Assembly (NCBI RefSeq): GCF_003670275.1
Contig: NZ_QXJF01000011.1
Span: forward strand, 1-60,867
Length of the DNA stretch: 60,867 nt
Reading direction: 5' to 3'
DNA from: Helicobacter labetoulli
GTDB lineage: Bacteria > Campylobacterota > Campylobacteria > Campylobacterales > Helicobacteraceae
Positions 17,666-26,057 of this stretch are shown here, one piece after another (position 1 is the stretch's first letter; every line of letters begins with the position of its first letter). Under the pieces are notes generated by a model, which did no database searches, was not told the DNA's origin, and saw only the letters and a list, made by a program, of their open reading frames with translations. Both the position numbers and the translations under genes were made by a program.

Positions 17666-17700
17666 ATTTTTTACAATACAAGGGCGACATTGTAAAAAAT
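17666..17700 (-). promoter_or_regulatory. Perfect 12-bp inverted repeat at the predicted porin promoter
   Basis: ATTTTTTACAAT and ATTGTAAAAAAT flank 11 bp, 56-90 bp upstream of the porin ATG. On the porin strand the first arm ends in TACAAT, a plausible -10, which would place the start of transcription in the spacer. It could be an operator for a dimeric repressor or a 5'-UTR stem. Confidence 0.45.
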
Positions 17701-17821
17701 AAAAACTTAATCAAAAATTAATTAATTCTCTTTTAATCATAAGTGCGGAGATAAGACGCAGCCGAAAATAACACAAAAATTAAGACTGATAAAATGCTTA
17801 AAGTAAAATCTAGGAATGTGA

Positions 17822-17827
17822 TATAAT
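17822..17827 (+). promoter_or_regulatory. -10 box of element B
   Basis: TATAAT preceded by TGTGA, 7 bp before the leader sequence that is conserved between elements A and B. Element A has the same hexamer at the matching place (11858-11853, minus). Confidence 0.6.
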
Positions 17828-17869
17828 GTGGCTTAGAGGTTGCCTAAGAGAGTGCCAACCTCTCTTAGC

Positions 17870-17896
17870 GTAACCTACTTTTGCAAAGGAGGTTAC
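17870..17896 (+). promoter_or_regulatory. Shine-Dalgarno-sequestering hairpin, element B
   Basis: GTAACCT pairs with AGGTTAC and, after one unpaired base on each side, CTTT pairs with AAAG around a TGC loop. The whole AAAGGAGG ribosome-binding site lies in the 3' arm, ending 5 nt before the ATG. It is nearly a complete fold-back, stronger than in element A. Confidence 0.65.
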
Positions 17897-17897
17897 A

Positions 17898-17969
17898 ATG
17901 GATAAGATTTACCAGAAAATCTTGGCTGCCATTATACTACTCTGTATAATACTAGTCAAGTGTAGCTAA
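17898..17969 (+). CDS. 23-residue hydrophobic peptide, predicted type I toxin (copy B)
   Basis: An ATG behind an AAAGGAGG site, then 23 codons and TAA. The peptide begins MDKIYQKILAAIILLCI and ends LVKCS: a charged head, a hydrophobic helix (about residues 8-20) and a short Lys-Cys end. It is the paralogue of the peptide at 11780-11709, sharing IILLC and VKC exactly. It does not resemble the H. pylori AapA peptides as I remember them, so it may be a separate family. Membrane action and toxicity are inferred from architecture. Confidence 0.65.
   Translation: MDKIYQKILAAIILLCIILVKCS
17931..17936 (-). promoter_or_regulatory. Predicted antisense-RNA promoter (-10) inside toxin ORF B
   Basis: The plus strand ATTATA (codons for Ile-Ile) reads TATAAT on the minus strand. 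An RNA starting near 17924 would be antisense to the start codon and the Shine-Dalgarno hairpin. It lies at the same codons as the antisense TATAAT in element A. Confidence 0.45.
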
Positions 17970-18056
17970 GATTTAGCCATAACGCGACTTTTTCAAGGGG
18001 TCGCGTTAGTCTTATCCTACTCTCTACTTGATTTATATCAGTTTTTTCTAATGCTC

Positions 18057-18959
18057 TCAAGCACAGCAAAATTCTAGCACCGCCATTCTTACACATACCC
18101 CGTTTGTTACCTGCTCTAACACCTTGCAACGAGAATCTTTCAGCACTTCATCATCAATATCAATATTCCTATGCACAGGTCCGGGGTGCAAAACTATGGC
18201 ATTTGTATCACCTAGAATCTCCAAAGTCAAGCAATATTGCGAGGCGTAGTCTTTGAGTGAGCCATAGATTTGCTTATCGTGTCGCTCTGTTTGTGTGCGT
18301 AAGCTCATAAATACATCAACCTCTTTAGCTATCTCACGGAGATTATGCGTGGTGCGTAAGTTTGTAGGTGGGAGAAAATGCGGTGGGGCAACTAAAATCA
18401 CTTCCATACCAAAAAGAGAGAGTAGCTCAATATTACTATTTGCAACACGCGAATTTTTTATATCACCGATAATGGCGATTTTTTTACCCTTAAGATTCTT
18501 TAAGTCATTGCCAAAATGCTCTTTGAGCGTGAGTAAATCAAGTAGGGCTTGAGTAGGGTGGGCGTGCGCACCATCGCCACCATTGATGATAGGACAACTC
18601 ACCTGAGATTTGAGATAATATCCAGCCCCGGCATTTTTATGACGGATAATAATGGCATTTGGCTTCATTGCATTTAAGTTTGCCGCGGTATCTGACATAC
18701 TCTCCCCCTTAGCCGTGGAGCTTTTACTCACATCAAGGCGGATAACATCAGCCCCCAAGCGTTTAGCGGCAATCTCAAAGCTAGAAAGTGTGCGGGTGGA
18801 GTTTTCAAAAAAAATGGTAATGATGGTCTTGTTTTTGAGAATCTCCCTGTGGTGCATATCTTTGTAGGTTTGGGCTTTACTAAGAATAGATTCAATTTGT
18901 GAAAGGCTAAGATCGCTTGTTCGGAGTAGGTGTTTTGGGGCGGGAGTGGGCATTTGCAT
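18057..18959 (-). CDS. pyrB: Aspartate carbamoyltransferase catalytic chain PyrB
   Basis: PyrB condenses aspartate with carbamoyl phosphate, the committed step of pyrimidine synthesis. The carbamoyl-phosphate loop [12 protein letters not shown] and the motifs [22 protein letters not shown] and [12 protein letters not shown] are intact. The frame is open upstream to an ATG at 19121, but AAAAGGATTTAT lies directly before the ATG at 18959, which gives 300 residues, the normal size; the extra N-terminus is not protein-like. It is divergent from the lipoprotein-tlyA-ribF unit, the order I remember for H. pylori HP1084-1087. Confidence 0.95.
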   Translation of the reverse strand: MQMPTPAPKHLLRTSDLSLSQIESILSKAQTYKDMHHREILKNKTIITIFFENSTRTLSSFEIAAKRLGADVIRLDVSKSSTAKGESMSDTAANLNAMKPNAIIIRHKNAGAGYYLKSQVSCPIINGGDGAHAHPTQALLDLLTLKEHFGNDLKNLKGKKIAIIGDIKNSRVANSNIELLSLFGMEVILVAPPHFLPPTNLRTTHNLREIAKEVDVFMSLRTQTERHDKQIYGSLKDYASQYCLTLEILGDTNAIVLHPGPVHRNIDIDDEVLKDSRCKVLEQVTNGVCVRMAVLEFCCA

Positions 18960-19007
18960 ATAAATCCTTTTACTTTTTGGGTTTAGGCATTGTAGCAAAG
19001 TTTGTGA

Positions 19008-19013
19008 TACAAT
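19008..19013 (+). promoter_or_regulatory. Candidate -10 for the lipoprotein-tlyA-ribF operon
   Basis: TACAAT in a T/A-rich setting, 28 bp before the GTG start of the lipoprotein gene and downstream of the divergent pyrB start. Confidence 0.4.
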
Positions 19014-19040
19014 ATTTAAATAAAAGGATAAAGGAACAAT

Positions 19041-19583
19041 GTGAAGTTTTTTGCGGTGTGCGTGGGTGTGGCGTTTATGCTTATGGGGTGTAGTGATTTT
19101 TATAAAAAAAAATTTGTGCATATTGCTTCAGCTCATTATAAGTCACAAGATGAAAAATCTATAAAAGAGCGTGAAATTCAAGCAATGAGGAAATCTCAAA
19201 TCCTGCAAGATAATCATACGCAGATTTTGATGATAGCACGATATATCAATGAGATTGACAAAAAATGGATTGGTGCGGAGAGCGGTGAAGTATTTTTGAT
19301 AGAAGTGTATGATAAGCTTGATGTGGTGAGTGAAAAAAATATGAAATTTAGCTTAAAAACCGCCTACAATAGCCTAGAATCTAGCAAGATAGAAAAGCTA
19401 GATTCTAAAAATCTAGGCAATTTTAGCCCTGATATTACTTATAATGATGTGTATTTTGTTGCCTTTGAAGGAATTGGCAAACGCGGTAAAGATACACTCA
19501 AGCTTTTTGCGGAGATAAAGGGTGTGGGGCGTATGAGCTTTGATTTTGGCTATGCAAAGCGTGAAAGCAAGCTGACACAATAA
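19041..19583 (+). CDS. Putative lipoprotein of unknown function
   Basis: A 180-residue protein with a lipoprotein signal: [17 protein letters not shown], Cys17 being the lipidation site. The GTG start follows AAAGGAACAAT; an ATG one base earlier runs straight into TGA and cannot be used. An A9 tract (19094-19102) just after the lipobox encodes the KKK of FYKKKF. The mature part has no motif I know, with a predicted mix of strands at the C-terminus ([17 protein letters not shown]). It overlaps tlyA (TAATG), so the two are coupled. The same position in H. pylori holds a hypothetical protein. Confidence 0.75.
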   Translation: MKFFAVCVGVAFMLMGCSDFYKKKFVHIASAHYKSQDEKSIKEREIQAMRKSQILQDNHTQILMIARYINEIDKKWIGAESGEVFLIEVYDKLDVVSEKNMKFSLKTAYNSLESSKIEKLDSKNLGNFSPDITYNDVYFVAFEGIGKRGKDTLKLFAEIKGVGRMSFDFGYAKRESKLTQ

Positions 19584-20305
19584 TGCGACTTGATGTGTAT
19601 GTGAAATCTTTGTGTAGCTCACGCACAAAGGCAAAAGAAGCCATAGAATCTGGTTGCGTTAAAGTCAATGGTATTGTGGTGAAAAAAGGCTCATTTTTAC
19701 TTGAAGAAAATGATAGGGTGAGTGTGGATTCTAAAGATTTGTTACTTTCGCGTGCGGGCTATAAGCTAAGAGGTTTCATAGAATCTTTGGTGCAAAAAGG
19801 GTTGTGGGATAGGGAGTATCTTTTCCACAAAAGAGCCATTGACATTGGAGCAAGCACAGGTGGCTTTACCCAAGTGCTTTTAGAATCTGGTATAGATTCT
19901 GTGGTGTGTGTAGATGTAGGGAAAAATCAACTCCATAGTAGCATTGTGCAAGATGAACGCATAAGGGTGTTTGAAGAATGTGATATACGAGATTTTAGCT
20001 ATGAGGGGGAATTTGACATAATGGTGTGTGATGTGAGCTTTATCTCGCTATATAAGCTTATGGAGAGTTTTGAAAGGCTTAGAGTGAAAGAATACATTTG
20101 GCTTTTTAAACCACAATTTGAAGTGGGAATAGAGGCAAAACGCAATAAAAAAGGTGTATTAAAAGATAAAAGTTTGGGTGAAGGGGCGTTAAAAGCGTTT
20201 TGTGAATATCTAAAAAAGCGGAATTTTAGCATTTTAGCAAGTGAAAAAAGTGTAATGAGTGGAAAGGAAGGGAATGAAGAGTTTTTTGTCTATGCAAGAA
20301 GATAG
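19583..20305 (+). CDS. tlyA: TlyA-family rRNA 2'-O-methyltransferase (haemolysin A)
   Basis: A 240-residue protein with an N-terminal S4 RNA-binding domain ([24 protein letters not shown]) and an FtsJ-like SAM methyltransferase domain from about residue 60: AIDIGASTGGFTQVLLESG, VVCVDVGKNQLH, FDIMVCDVSFISL and IWLFKPQFEVG. TlyA enzymes 2'-O-methylate rRNA and affect capreomycin sensitivity; the haemolysin name is historical. It overlaps the lipoprotein gene at the 5' end and ribF at the 3' end. Confidence 0.92.
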   Translation: MRLDVYVKSLCSSRTKAKEAIESGCVKVNGIVVKKGSFLLEENDRVSVDSKDLLLSRAGYKLRGFIESLVQKGLWDREYLFHKRAIDIGASTGGFTQVLLESGIDSVVCVDVGKNQLHSSIVQDERIRVFEECDIRDFSYEGEFDIMVCDVSFISLYKLMESFERLRVKEYIWLFKPQFEVGIEAKRNKKGVLKDKSLGEGALKAFCEYLKKRNFSILASEKSVMSGKEGNEEFFVYARR

Positions 20306-21140
20306 GCGTATTACTCATATTGCGTTGGGCAAATTTGATGGTATGCACTTAGCTCATAGAGAGCTTTTTAAGCATTTGGGAGAAAATGGAGCGGTGTTTT
20401 GCATTGAAAGCAATGGGGAGCTACTCACACCAAATAAAGAACTATATTGCGATAAAGAGATGATTTTTGTGGATTTTAGTGATATTGGGGAATGGAGCGG
20501 AGAATATTTTGTAAAAGTTTTAAAAGATAAATTTAGGGCATTGCAAAAACTTGTGGTGGGCTATGACTTTTGCTTTGGAAAAAATAGGGCGTGGAGTGCG
20601 GCGGATTTGGTAGATTTATTTGATGGGGAAGTGGTGATTGTCAAAGAATTTTGCGTTAATGGGCAAGGGGTGCATTCAAGTGTTATAAAAGAATCTATCA
20701 AGCAAGGTGATATGAAAAATGCAAGGGCTATGCTTGGGCGGTATTATGAGATTTATGGCAAGGTTATCTCCGGGCAGAATCTTGGCTCAAAGCAGCTATA
20801 TGCAACGATAAATTTGGAGACTATCGGATATGTTTTGCCCCAAAATGGCGTATATGCAAGTTTCACAAAGCTACAAAATAGAATCTATAAAAGTGTATGT
20901 TTTGTGGGACATCGTCTTAGCACAGATGGGGCTTTTAGTATAGAGACGCATATTATTGATAAGGATTTTGTGGCACAGGATAGAGTGAGTGCAGATTCTA
21001 TAAGTGTATGCTTTGTTGAAAAAATCCGTGACAATCGCACTTTTAGCGATTTAAGTGAGCTAAAATCCCGCATTGGCAAAGATATTTCACAAGCTCACAG
21101 CATTTTAGATTCTGCTTCTTTGGCGTTTGTGGCGATGTAG
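20274..21140 (+). CDS. ribF: Bifunctional riboflavin kinase / FAD synthetase
   Basis: RibF turns riboflavin into FMN and FAD. The N-terminal adenylyltransferase domain starts with THIALGKFDGMHLAHREL and has VVGYDFCFGKNR. The C-terminal flavokinase domain has GRYYEIYGKVISGQNLGSKQL and VYASFTKL. The chosen ATG follows GGAAGGGA; a GTG 15 bp upstream is possible. The first 32 bp overlap tlyA. At 288 residues it is compact, similar to other epsilonproteobacterial RibF. Confidence 0.93.
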   Translation: MKSFLSMQEDRRITHIALGKFDGMHLAHRELFKHLGENGAVFCIESNGELLTPNKELYCDKEMIFVDFSDIGEWSGEYFVKVLKDKFRALQKLVVGYDFCFGKNRAWSAADLVDLFDGEVVIVKEFCVNGQGVHSSVIKESIKQGDMKNARAMLGRYYEIYGKVISGQNLGSKQLYATINLETIGYVLPQNGVYASFTKLQNRIYKSVCFVGHRLSTDGAFSIETHIIDKDFVAQDRVSADSISVCFVEKIRDNRTFSDLSELKSRIGKDISQAHSILDSASLAFVAM

Positions 21141-22616
21141 CTAGACTTTTTCCCAAGTGCTGCCTTGAGGAGTGTCCATAATTTCAATACCTTGATTGTG
21201 TAGCTCGTTGCGTATGCTATCAGCAAGGGCATAGTTTTTTTGTGCTTTGGCTTCTGTGCGGAGTTTGAGCTTAGATTCAATATCTTGCTTTTCTTGCTCT
21301 GTTAGCCCAAGCTGAAAATATGCAATAGGATCTTTTCCCCCAAGTCCAAGTAAATATTCTATACACGCAAGATTGCCACTAATGGCGAGTTTATAGGCTT
21401 TGTCTTTTGGATTCTTATCAAGGTATTCATTGCTTAAAGAGAGCATTTCTTCAATAATGCTTAGAGCTTTTGAGATGTTATAATCATCACTCAAGGCTTC
21501 AAGCAGGGGCTGAATAAAAGAATCTTGAGCGTTTTTGGCGTGGGCTTTGAGATTGTTCAAAGATTCTAGTTGTTGAGGTAACTCGCTTGGATTTGGAGAT
21601 TGTTTATGTGGGATAGAATCTAGAATGCGTTTTTTTAAGCGATAGATTTTATCAAGCCTCTTTTTGCTTTGTAGCAAATCTTCTTCGTTAAAATTGAGTG
21701 CCAAGCGATAATGCACCCCAAGTAGATAGTTTCTTAGAATCTCGCCATCATAGATTTTGAGTGCATCTTTGATAAAAAAGCTATTACCAAGGCTTTTACT
21801 CATTTTTTCACCATTGATATTGACAAAGCCGTTGTGTAGCCAATATTTGGCAAGTTCTCGTCCCGTGGCACAGCGGGTTTGGGAGGCTTCATTTTCGTGA
21901 TGGGGGAAGAGTAAGTCCGCTCCACCTGCGTGTATATCAATAGCAAAGTCTTGCTCCTTATATGCAAGGTGCTTTTCAATCATTGCTGAACATTCAATAT
22001 GCCAACCCGGACGCCCTTTACCAAAAGGACTATCATAGGCGATGTCATTTTCCCCTTTGTAGCCTTTCCATAGTGCAAAATCACTTTCTTCTTGCTTGTC
22101 ATTGGCATTAGTAATACGACTTTGATTCTGCTCGTGTGTGGTGCGTTGAGAGAGTGAGCCATAGGCTTTATCTTTTGTGATACTTAAATACACATCGTTG
22201 TTTTCGCCCATATAGGCATAGCCCTTTTGCAAAAGATGTTCTATCATTTCGTGCATTTGAGGAAGGTTGCTTGTAGCTTTTGGCTCAAGGTCTGGACGCA
22301 AGATTCCTAAAGTGTGCATATCATTTAAGTAAAGCTCAATGTATCGCTCACTCACTTCTGCTACACTTATGCCATTTTGCAAGGATTTTTTAACGATTTT
22401 GTCATCAATATCAGTGAAATTTTTGGCAAATATCACTTCAAAATCAAGGAATAAAAATAATCTCCGCCATAAATCAAACGCAATAGAACTTCGCGCGTGT
22501 CCTAAATGTGCGTCATCATACACGGTTGGTCCGCAGACATAGATTCGCACCTGTTTTGGTAAGATAGGCTCAAAATGGAGCTTTTGCTTCTTGATACTAT
22601 CAAAAAGGGTAATCAT
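21141..22616 (-). CDS. cysS: Cysteinyl-tRNA synthetase
   Basis: A class I synthetase of 491 residues. The zinc-binding Cys (VCGPTVYD) and the HIGH-type HLGHARS are at residues 27-40. The GRPGWHIECSAM block and HHENEASQ supply further zinc ligands, and NGEKMSKSLGNSF is the KMSKS loop. It abuts ribF tail to tail with no gap. Its start overlaps the end of murJ by 4 bp (ATGA), giving translational coupling. The MurJ-CysS pairing is conserved in Helicobacter. Confidence 0.97.
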   Translation of the reverse strand: MITLFDSIKKQKLHFEPILPKQVRIYVCGPTVYDDAHLGHARSSIAFDLWRRLFLFLDFEVIFAKNFTDIDDKIVKKSLQNGISVAEVSERYIELYLNDMHTLGILRPDLEPKATSNLPQMHEMIEHLLQKGYAYMGENNDVYLSITKDKAYGSLSQRTTHEQNQSRITNANDKQEESDFALWKGYKGENDIAYDSPFGKGRPGWHIECSAMIEKHLAYKEQDFAIDIHAGGADLLFPHHENEASQTRCATGRELAKYWLHNGFVNINGEKMSKSLGNSFFIKDALKIYDGEILRNYLLGVHYRLALNFNEEDLLQSKKRLDKIYRLKKRILDSIPHKQSPNPSELPQQLESLNNLKAHAKNAQDSFIQPLLEALSDDYNISKALSIIEEMLSLSNEYLDKNPKDKAYKLAISGNLACIEYLLGLGGKDPIAYFQLGLTEQEKQDIESKLKLRTEAKAQKNYALADSIRNELHNQGIEIMDTPQGSTWEKV

Positions 22617-24097
22617 ACTATATTCCTTACAAAAAGATGAATGGCATTGACTAAATCGCTAACATAAGGCTTAAGAAACCATAGAATCAGCACTTCAACG
22701 CTTAAAATTGCCACAAGCAGTAACCACGCTTTTGTGTTGGCTATTATAGCTAAGAATTGTTTGAAGCCAAAGATTCTAATTGTCAGCACAAAAAGCACAA
22801 ATCCGCTTAAACTGCCTGAAAATGCCAAGCCCATAGCTCCAAATGGGTGCATAAGTATGAGTGAAAAGCCAATGCCACATAGTAAGGATATAGCCGATAT
22901 TTTAGCTGCTTTGCCCTGCATTTGATGAGAATAAAGCCAAAGGGAAAAGATTCTACTTAATCCAAAAGGCACAAGTCCTATCATATAGGCACTAAACACT
23001 CCTGCTACGATAATGGTATTTTCTTTTGTGAAATTCCCCCACTCATACAAAAGGCTGATGATTTCTTCACTTAGCATCACCCCACCAACGACACAAACAC
23101 ATAAAATGATACATAAAAACCAAAATGACTTTTTTAAGGCTTGTAAAGCCTTTGTTTGTTCGTTGTTTTTAATCGCCTTTGCTACAAGGGGGAAAAGGGC
23201 TGTGGATATAGCAATGGCAAAAATAGCTAGGGGGAATTGAAAGATTCTATTTGCATAATACAAAGAGCTAATGCTTCCAGCAGCTAAGAATGAGGCTAAA
23301 AGCGTATCAGTAAAGGTGACAAGCTGGGCTGTTGAGCTACCAAGCATAGCAGGGAAAAACTGCTTAAAAAAAGTTTTTAACTCGCTCTTTATTTGAGTGA
23401 TTTTTGCTTTGAGTTTAGAATCTGGATTTTTTGTTTTGCACCATTGCCATAACTCAATCACGCCCACCCACAAAAGCTTAAAGAATCTCAAACGATACAG
23501 TGGATAAAAATGAAGCAGAATCTGCAAGATTCCACCACATACTACACCATAGCTTAGCATATACACGACTTGCATAGATTGCTTATCGTGAGCAAGAAGG
23601 AGAGTAGCTATCATAGCGATATTTAAAAGTGCGGTGTTGTAGGCATTTACCCAAAAGCAATTTTTGTATTGCAAGAGTGAGGAAAGAAAAGTAACGATAA
23701 ACACAAGCTCCAAATACCAAAAGTTAATCACCACAATGGGCTTTGCAAGCTCTATTGTCTCTTCATCAAATCCCCACGCCAAAAGCTTTGTAACCACACC
23801 ACTAAAAAATACGACAAAAAGTGATAGAAGTAGAATAACAAAAGCAAATATAAGCAAGGTGATTAAAGCAAACATACCTTTTTTTCGGCTACGAATAAAA
23901 TTTGGCAAAAAACTTTGCGTGAAAGCCCCTTCTCCAAATACGCGTCTAAAGAGATTTGGGAGTTTAAAGGCGGCAAAAAATATATCACTATACACACCAG
24001 CTCCTAGAATCTTTGCCGTGCATAAATCACGCACCAAACCAGCCACGCGTGAAAGCAAAATGCCACTGCTATTTGTTAAAAATGCTTTTTTAATCAA
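22613..24097 (-). CDS. murJ: Lipid II flippase MurJ (MviN family)
   Basis: MurJ flips lipid II across the inner membrane for peptidoglycan synthesis. It has about 14 hydrophobic segments and family blocks LLSRVAGLVRDLCTAKILG, FFAAFKLPNLFRRVFGEGAF and LLASFLAAGSISSLYYANR. I place the start at TTG 24097 because AAAAGG precedes it and a TATAAT (24136-24131, minus) lies in between, so the longer start at 24202 would be upstream of transcription. It is divergent from the DUF342 gene. Confidence 0.93.
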   Translation of the reverse strand: MIKKAFLTNSSGILLSRVAGLVRDLCTAKILGAGVYSDIFFAAFKLPNLFRRVFGEGAFTQSFLPNFIRSRKKGMFALITLLIFAFVILLLSLFVVFFSGVVTKLLAWGFDEETIELAKPIVVINFWYLELVFIVTFLSSLLQYKNCFWVNAYNTALLNIAMIATLLLAHDKQSMQVVYMLSYGVVCGGILQILLHFYPLYRLRFFKLLWVGVIELWQWCKTKNPDSKLKAKITQIKSELKTFFKQFFPAMLGSSTAQLVTFTDTLLASFLAAGSISSLYYANRIFQFPLAIFAIAISTALFPLVAKAIKNNEQTKALQALKKSFWFLCIILCVCVVGGVMLSEEIISLLYEWGNFTKENTIIVAGVFSAYMIGLVPFGLSRIFSLWLYSHQMQGKAAKISAISLLCGIGFSLILMHPFGAMGLAFSGSLSGFVLFVLTIRIFGFKQFLAIIANTKAWLLLVAILSVEVLILWFLKPYVSDLVNAIHLFVRNIV

Positions 24098-24130
24098 TTT
24101 TTTTGCCTTTTTAAAGATTGAAAGTGTAAA

Positions 24131-24136
24131 ATTATA
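24131..24136 (-). promoter_or_regulatory. -10 box for murJ-cysS
   Basis: TATAAT on the minus strand, 33 bp upstream of the TTG start. Its position argues against the longer MurJ N-terminus. Confidence 0.5.
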
Positions 24137-24173
24137 GCTACAATAAACAAACTTTAAGCTACGGGGGGTTGTT

Positions 24174-26021
24174 ATGCAATTATTTGAGCCTGTATCAGTC
24201 AAGGGCTGTGCTGATGTGAGTGCGGAGATTAAAAAAATCAGTGAGCTTTACGCACTTGAAGAAAAAATGATTAGCTTTGATATTTTGCAGATTAGCACCT
24301 TTTTTCGTGGCGAGAAAAAGAAAGACTTTACATCTCCTAGCATTGAAGAAAGAGACAAGATTCTAAGTAATGATGCCGAATATAATAAAAATGATTTTGA
24401 AATACGGCAGGTGTATGATATTACATTGCGTGGATTAAGGAAAAACGACTTAGCTCCTTTTGTTGATCTTAGGCTAGATTCACATTGCTATGAGTTGAGC
24501 TTAGAGCTTAAGGCAGGGCTAAAGGTAAAAAATGATGAGAGCTTTTTTCAGGCACTTTATGAGGAGATTACACGAAAAAAGATTATGCACAATGTCGTTA
24601 TTAGGTTGTTTGATAGCGGAGTGAAGCAAGAGATAGCAAACCTTAAGGAGCTTTTTTCACAGCTACAAATAAGTGGTGTGCTAGAATCTACGCAGAGTTT
24701 TGTGATTGCAAAGGCGAGTTTTATCCCGGAAACGGAGGCGAGTTTTAGATTCATCTTGCAAGAAGAGTGGAGTAAAACTCATAGTGAGAATGTTGAGTTT
24801 GCTTCATATGCGGCAAAAAGCGGTGAGCTTGTGGGTATAAGCTTAAAACATCAAGCTGGAATGAGTGGGCGGAATCTTAAGGGAGATTTTATCAATGTCA
24901 AAAAGCAAGAGAGTGGAAGCGATGATAAGATACAAAAGCTAAGATTCAAGGATAGCGAGTTTAACATAGAAGAGAAAGAAGATGAGGTGCTATATTATGC
25001 AACACAAGATGGCTATGTGTCTGTGGGTGAGGGGGAGCTACGGATTTTACTTGATTTTAATTTCCCCGAAGTGAGTTTGCGTAAAAGTGGTTCATTGCTA
25101 GGTGGGGACAAAAAGGGCTTTGTTGTTGAAGTAACCTGTGCTGATCCTAATCAAGATGCGATTGGAGCGAGTATTGTGCTTGAAGCACAAGATATAAAAA
25201 TTTATGGCTCTGTGGCAGAAAATGCCAAAGTGGTGGCAAAAAAGCTTGAGATTAATGGGCAAACACACCAAAGTGCTGTGATTCAAGCAGATGAGATGAG
25301 TATTGATATACATAAGGGCAGTGCGGTTGGAGAGAAGATTCGCATTAATCGTTTGGAGCTTGGCAGTGTCAAGGGTGAGGAGGTGAGTATTGAACAAGCT
25401 AATGGTGGAAATATTGAAGCAAAAAAGATTACTATCGCTTCTTTACATTCTCATACAAAAATAGCCCTCTCGCAGCATTTATACATCAAGGCTATGAATG
25501 GTGGAGAAAATCACATCAGTATAAATTCTCGTGCTTCGCTTAAAGCCAGTGAAGAGGTGGAGCATTTTAACGCACAAATTGAACATAACATCAAAGAGAT
25601 GAATATGCTTCTAGCCGTGCTGAATAAAGATTTATCAAGGGTGCGTAAAACAAAGCCTGTTGTGGAAAAAATAAAGGTTATTATGGAAGAAAATAAGAAA
25701 AATAATAAGCCTAATGAACGCAATATTACAGAGAGTGTGGCTCAATATGTTGTGCTTTTACGCAGGACAAAATATTTAAAAGAGCGTTTGCTGACATTAC
25801 AAGCTCAAAGCAAGGATTTTAGCTCGGCTTTAGAGAATCTTGACTTGCAAACGCAAAATGCCAAAATCACAAGTGATGCCCCTTGGCAAAATGACAATGA
25901 GATTGTCTATGAGAGCTTTTTCCCAGAAGTAAAGGACATTATGCTTTTAAGCCACGGCGAGGAAGTGGATATTGGGATTGACAAAGAGAGTTTGAAGCTT
26001 GTGCGGGAAGTTCGCTCATAG
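24174..26021 (+). CDS. FapA/DUF342-family protein (flagellar assembly protein A-like)
   Basis: A 615-residue cytoplasmic protein. The DUF342 core runs from about residue 195 (GELVGISLKHQAGMSGRNLKGDFI) to 460, ending in a right-handed beta-helix-like run with repeated KVVAKKLEINGQ, SAVIQADEMSI and NIEAKKITIAS strands. A C-terminal coiled coil follows (~470-560, HFNAQIEHNIKEMNMLLAVLN). FapA in Vibrio places FlhF at the pole and so affects flagellum assembly; DUF342 proteins elsewhere have unknown roles. A G6 run lies just before the ATG. It sits between murJ and ruvA, as in H. pylori. Confidence 0.8.
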   Translation: MQLFEPVSVKGCADVSAEIKKISELYALEEKMISFDILQISTFFRGEKKKDFTSPSIEERDKILSNDAEYNKNDFEIRQVYDITLRGLRKNDLAPFVDLRLDSHCYELSLELKAGLKVKNDESFFQALYEEITRKKIMHNVVIRLFDSGVKQEIANLKELFSQLQISGVLESTQSFVIAKASFIPETEASFRFILQEEWSKTHSENVEFASYAAKSGELVGISLKHQAGMSGRNLKGDFINVKKQESGSDDKIQKLRFKDSEFNIEEKEDEVLYYATQDGYVSVGEGELRILLDFNFPEVSLRKSGSLLGGDKKGFVVEVTCADPNQDAIGASIVLEAQDIKIYGSVAENAKVVAKKLEINGQTHQSAVIQADEMSIDIHKGSAVGEKIRINRLELGSVKGEEVSIEQANGGNIEAKKITIASLHSHTKIALSQHLYIKAMNGGENHISINSRASLKASEEVEHFNAQIEHNIKEMNMLLAVLNKDLSRVRKTKPVVEKIKVIMEENKKNNKPNERNITESVAQYVVLLRRTKYLKERLLTLQAQSKDFSSALENLDLQTQNAKITSDAPWQNDNEIVYESFFPEVKDIMLLSHGEEVDIGIDKESLKLVREVRS

Positions 26022-26057
26022 ATTTGGGCAAAGATTCTTATTAGGAGAGAAAAAAGT

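Larger units (their letters stand above)
17834..18047 (+). ncRNA. Type I toxin-like mRNA, element B
   Basis: Predicted transcript from the TATAAT at 17822 to a TGAT-TTAT-ATCA mini-hairpin and T6 at 18042-18047. The leader can form CTAAGAGAG/CTCTCTTAG (17844-17868) or, exclusively, AGAGGTTG/CAACCTCT (17835-17863). Next come the Shine-Dalgarno hairpin (17870-17896), the 23-codon ORF, an 8-bp stem AACGCGAC/GTCGCGTT (17981-18007), and a tail with ACTCTCT (18019-18025) complementary to AGAGAGT in the leader (17847-17853). It converges on pyrB. The same parts in the same order occur in element A. Confidence 0.65.

Noticed and set aside
19094-19102. A9 tract after the lipobox of the 19041 lipoprotein as a phase switch
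   Set aside because: Short A-runs are common in this AT-rich DNA, and there is no second sign of variation.
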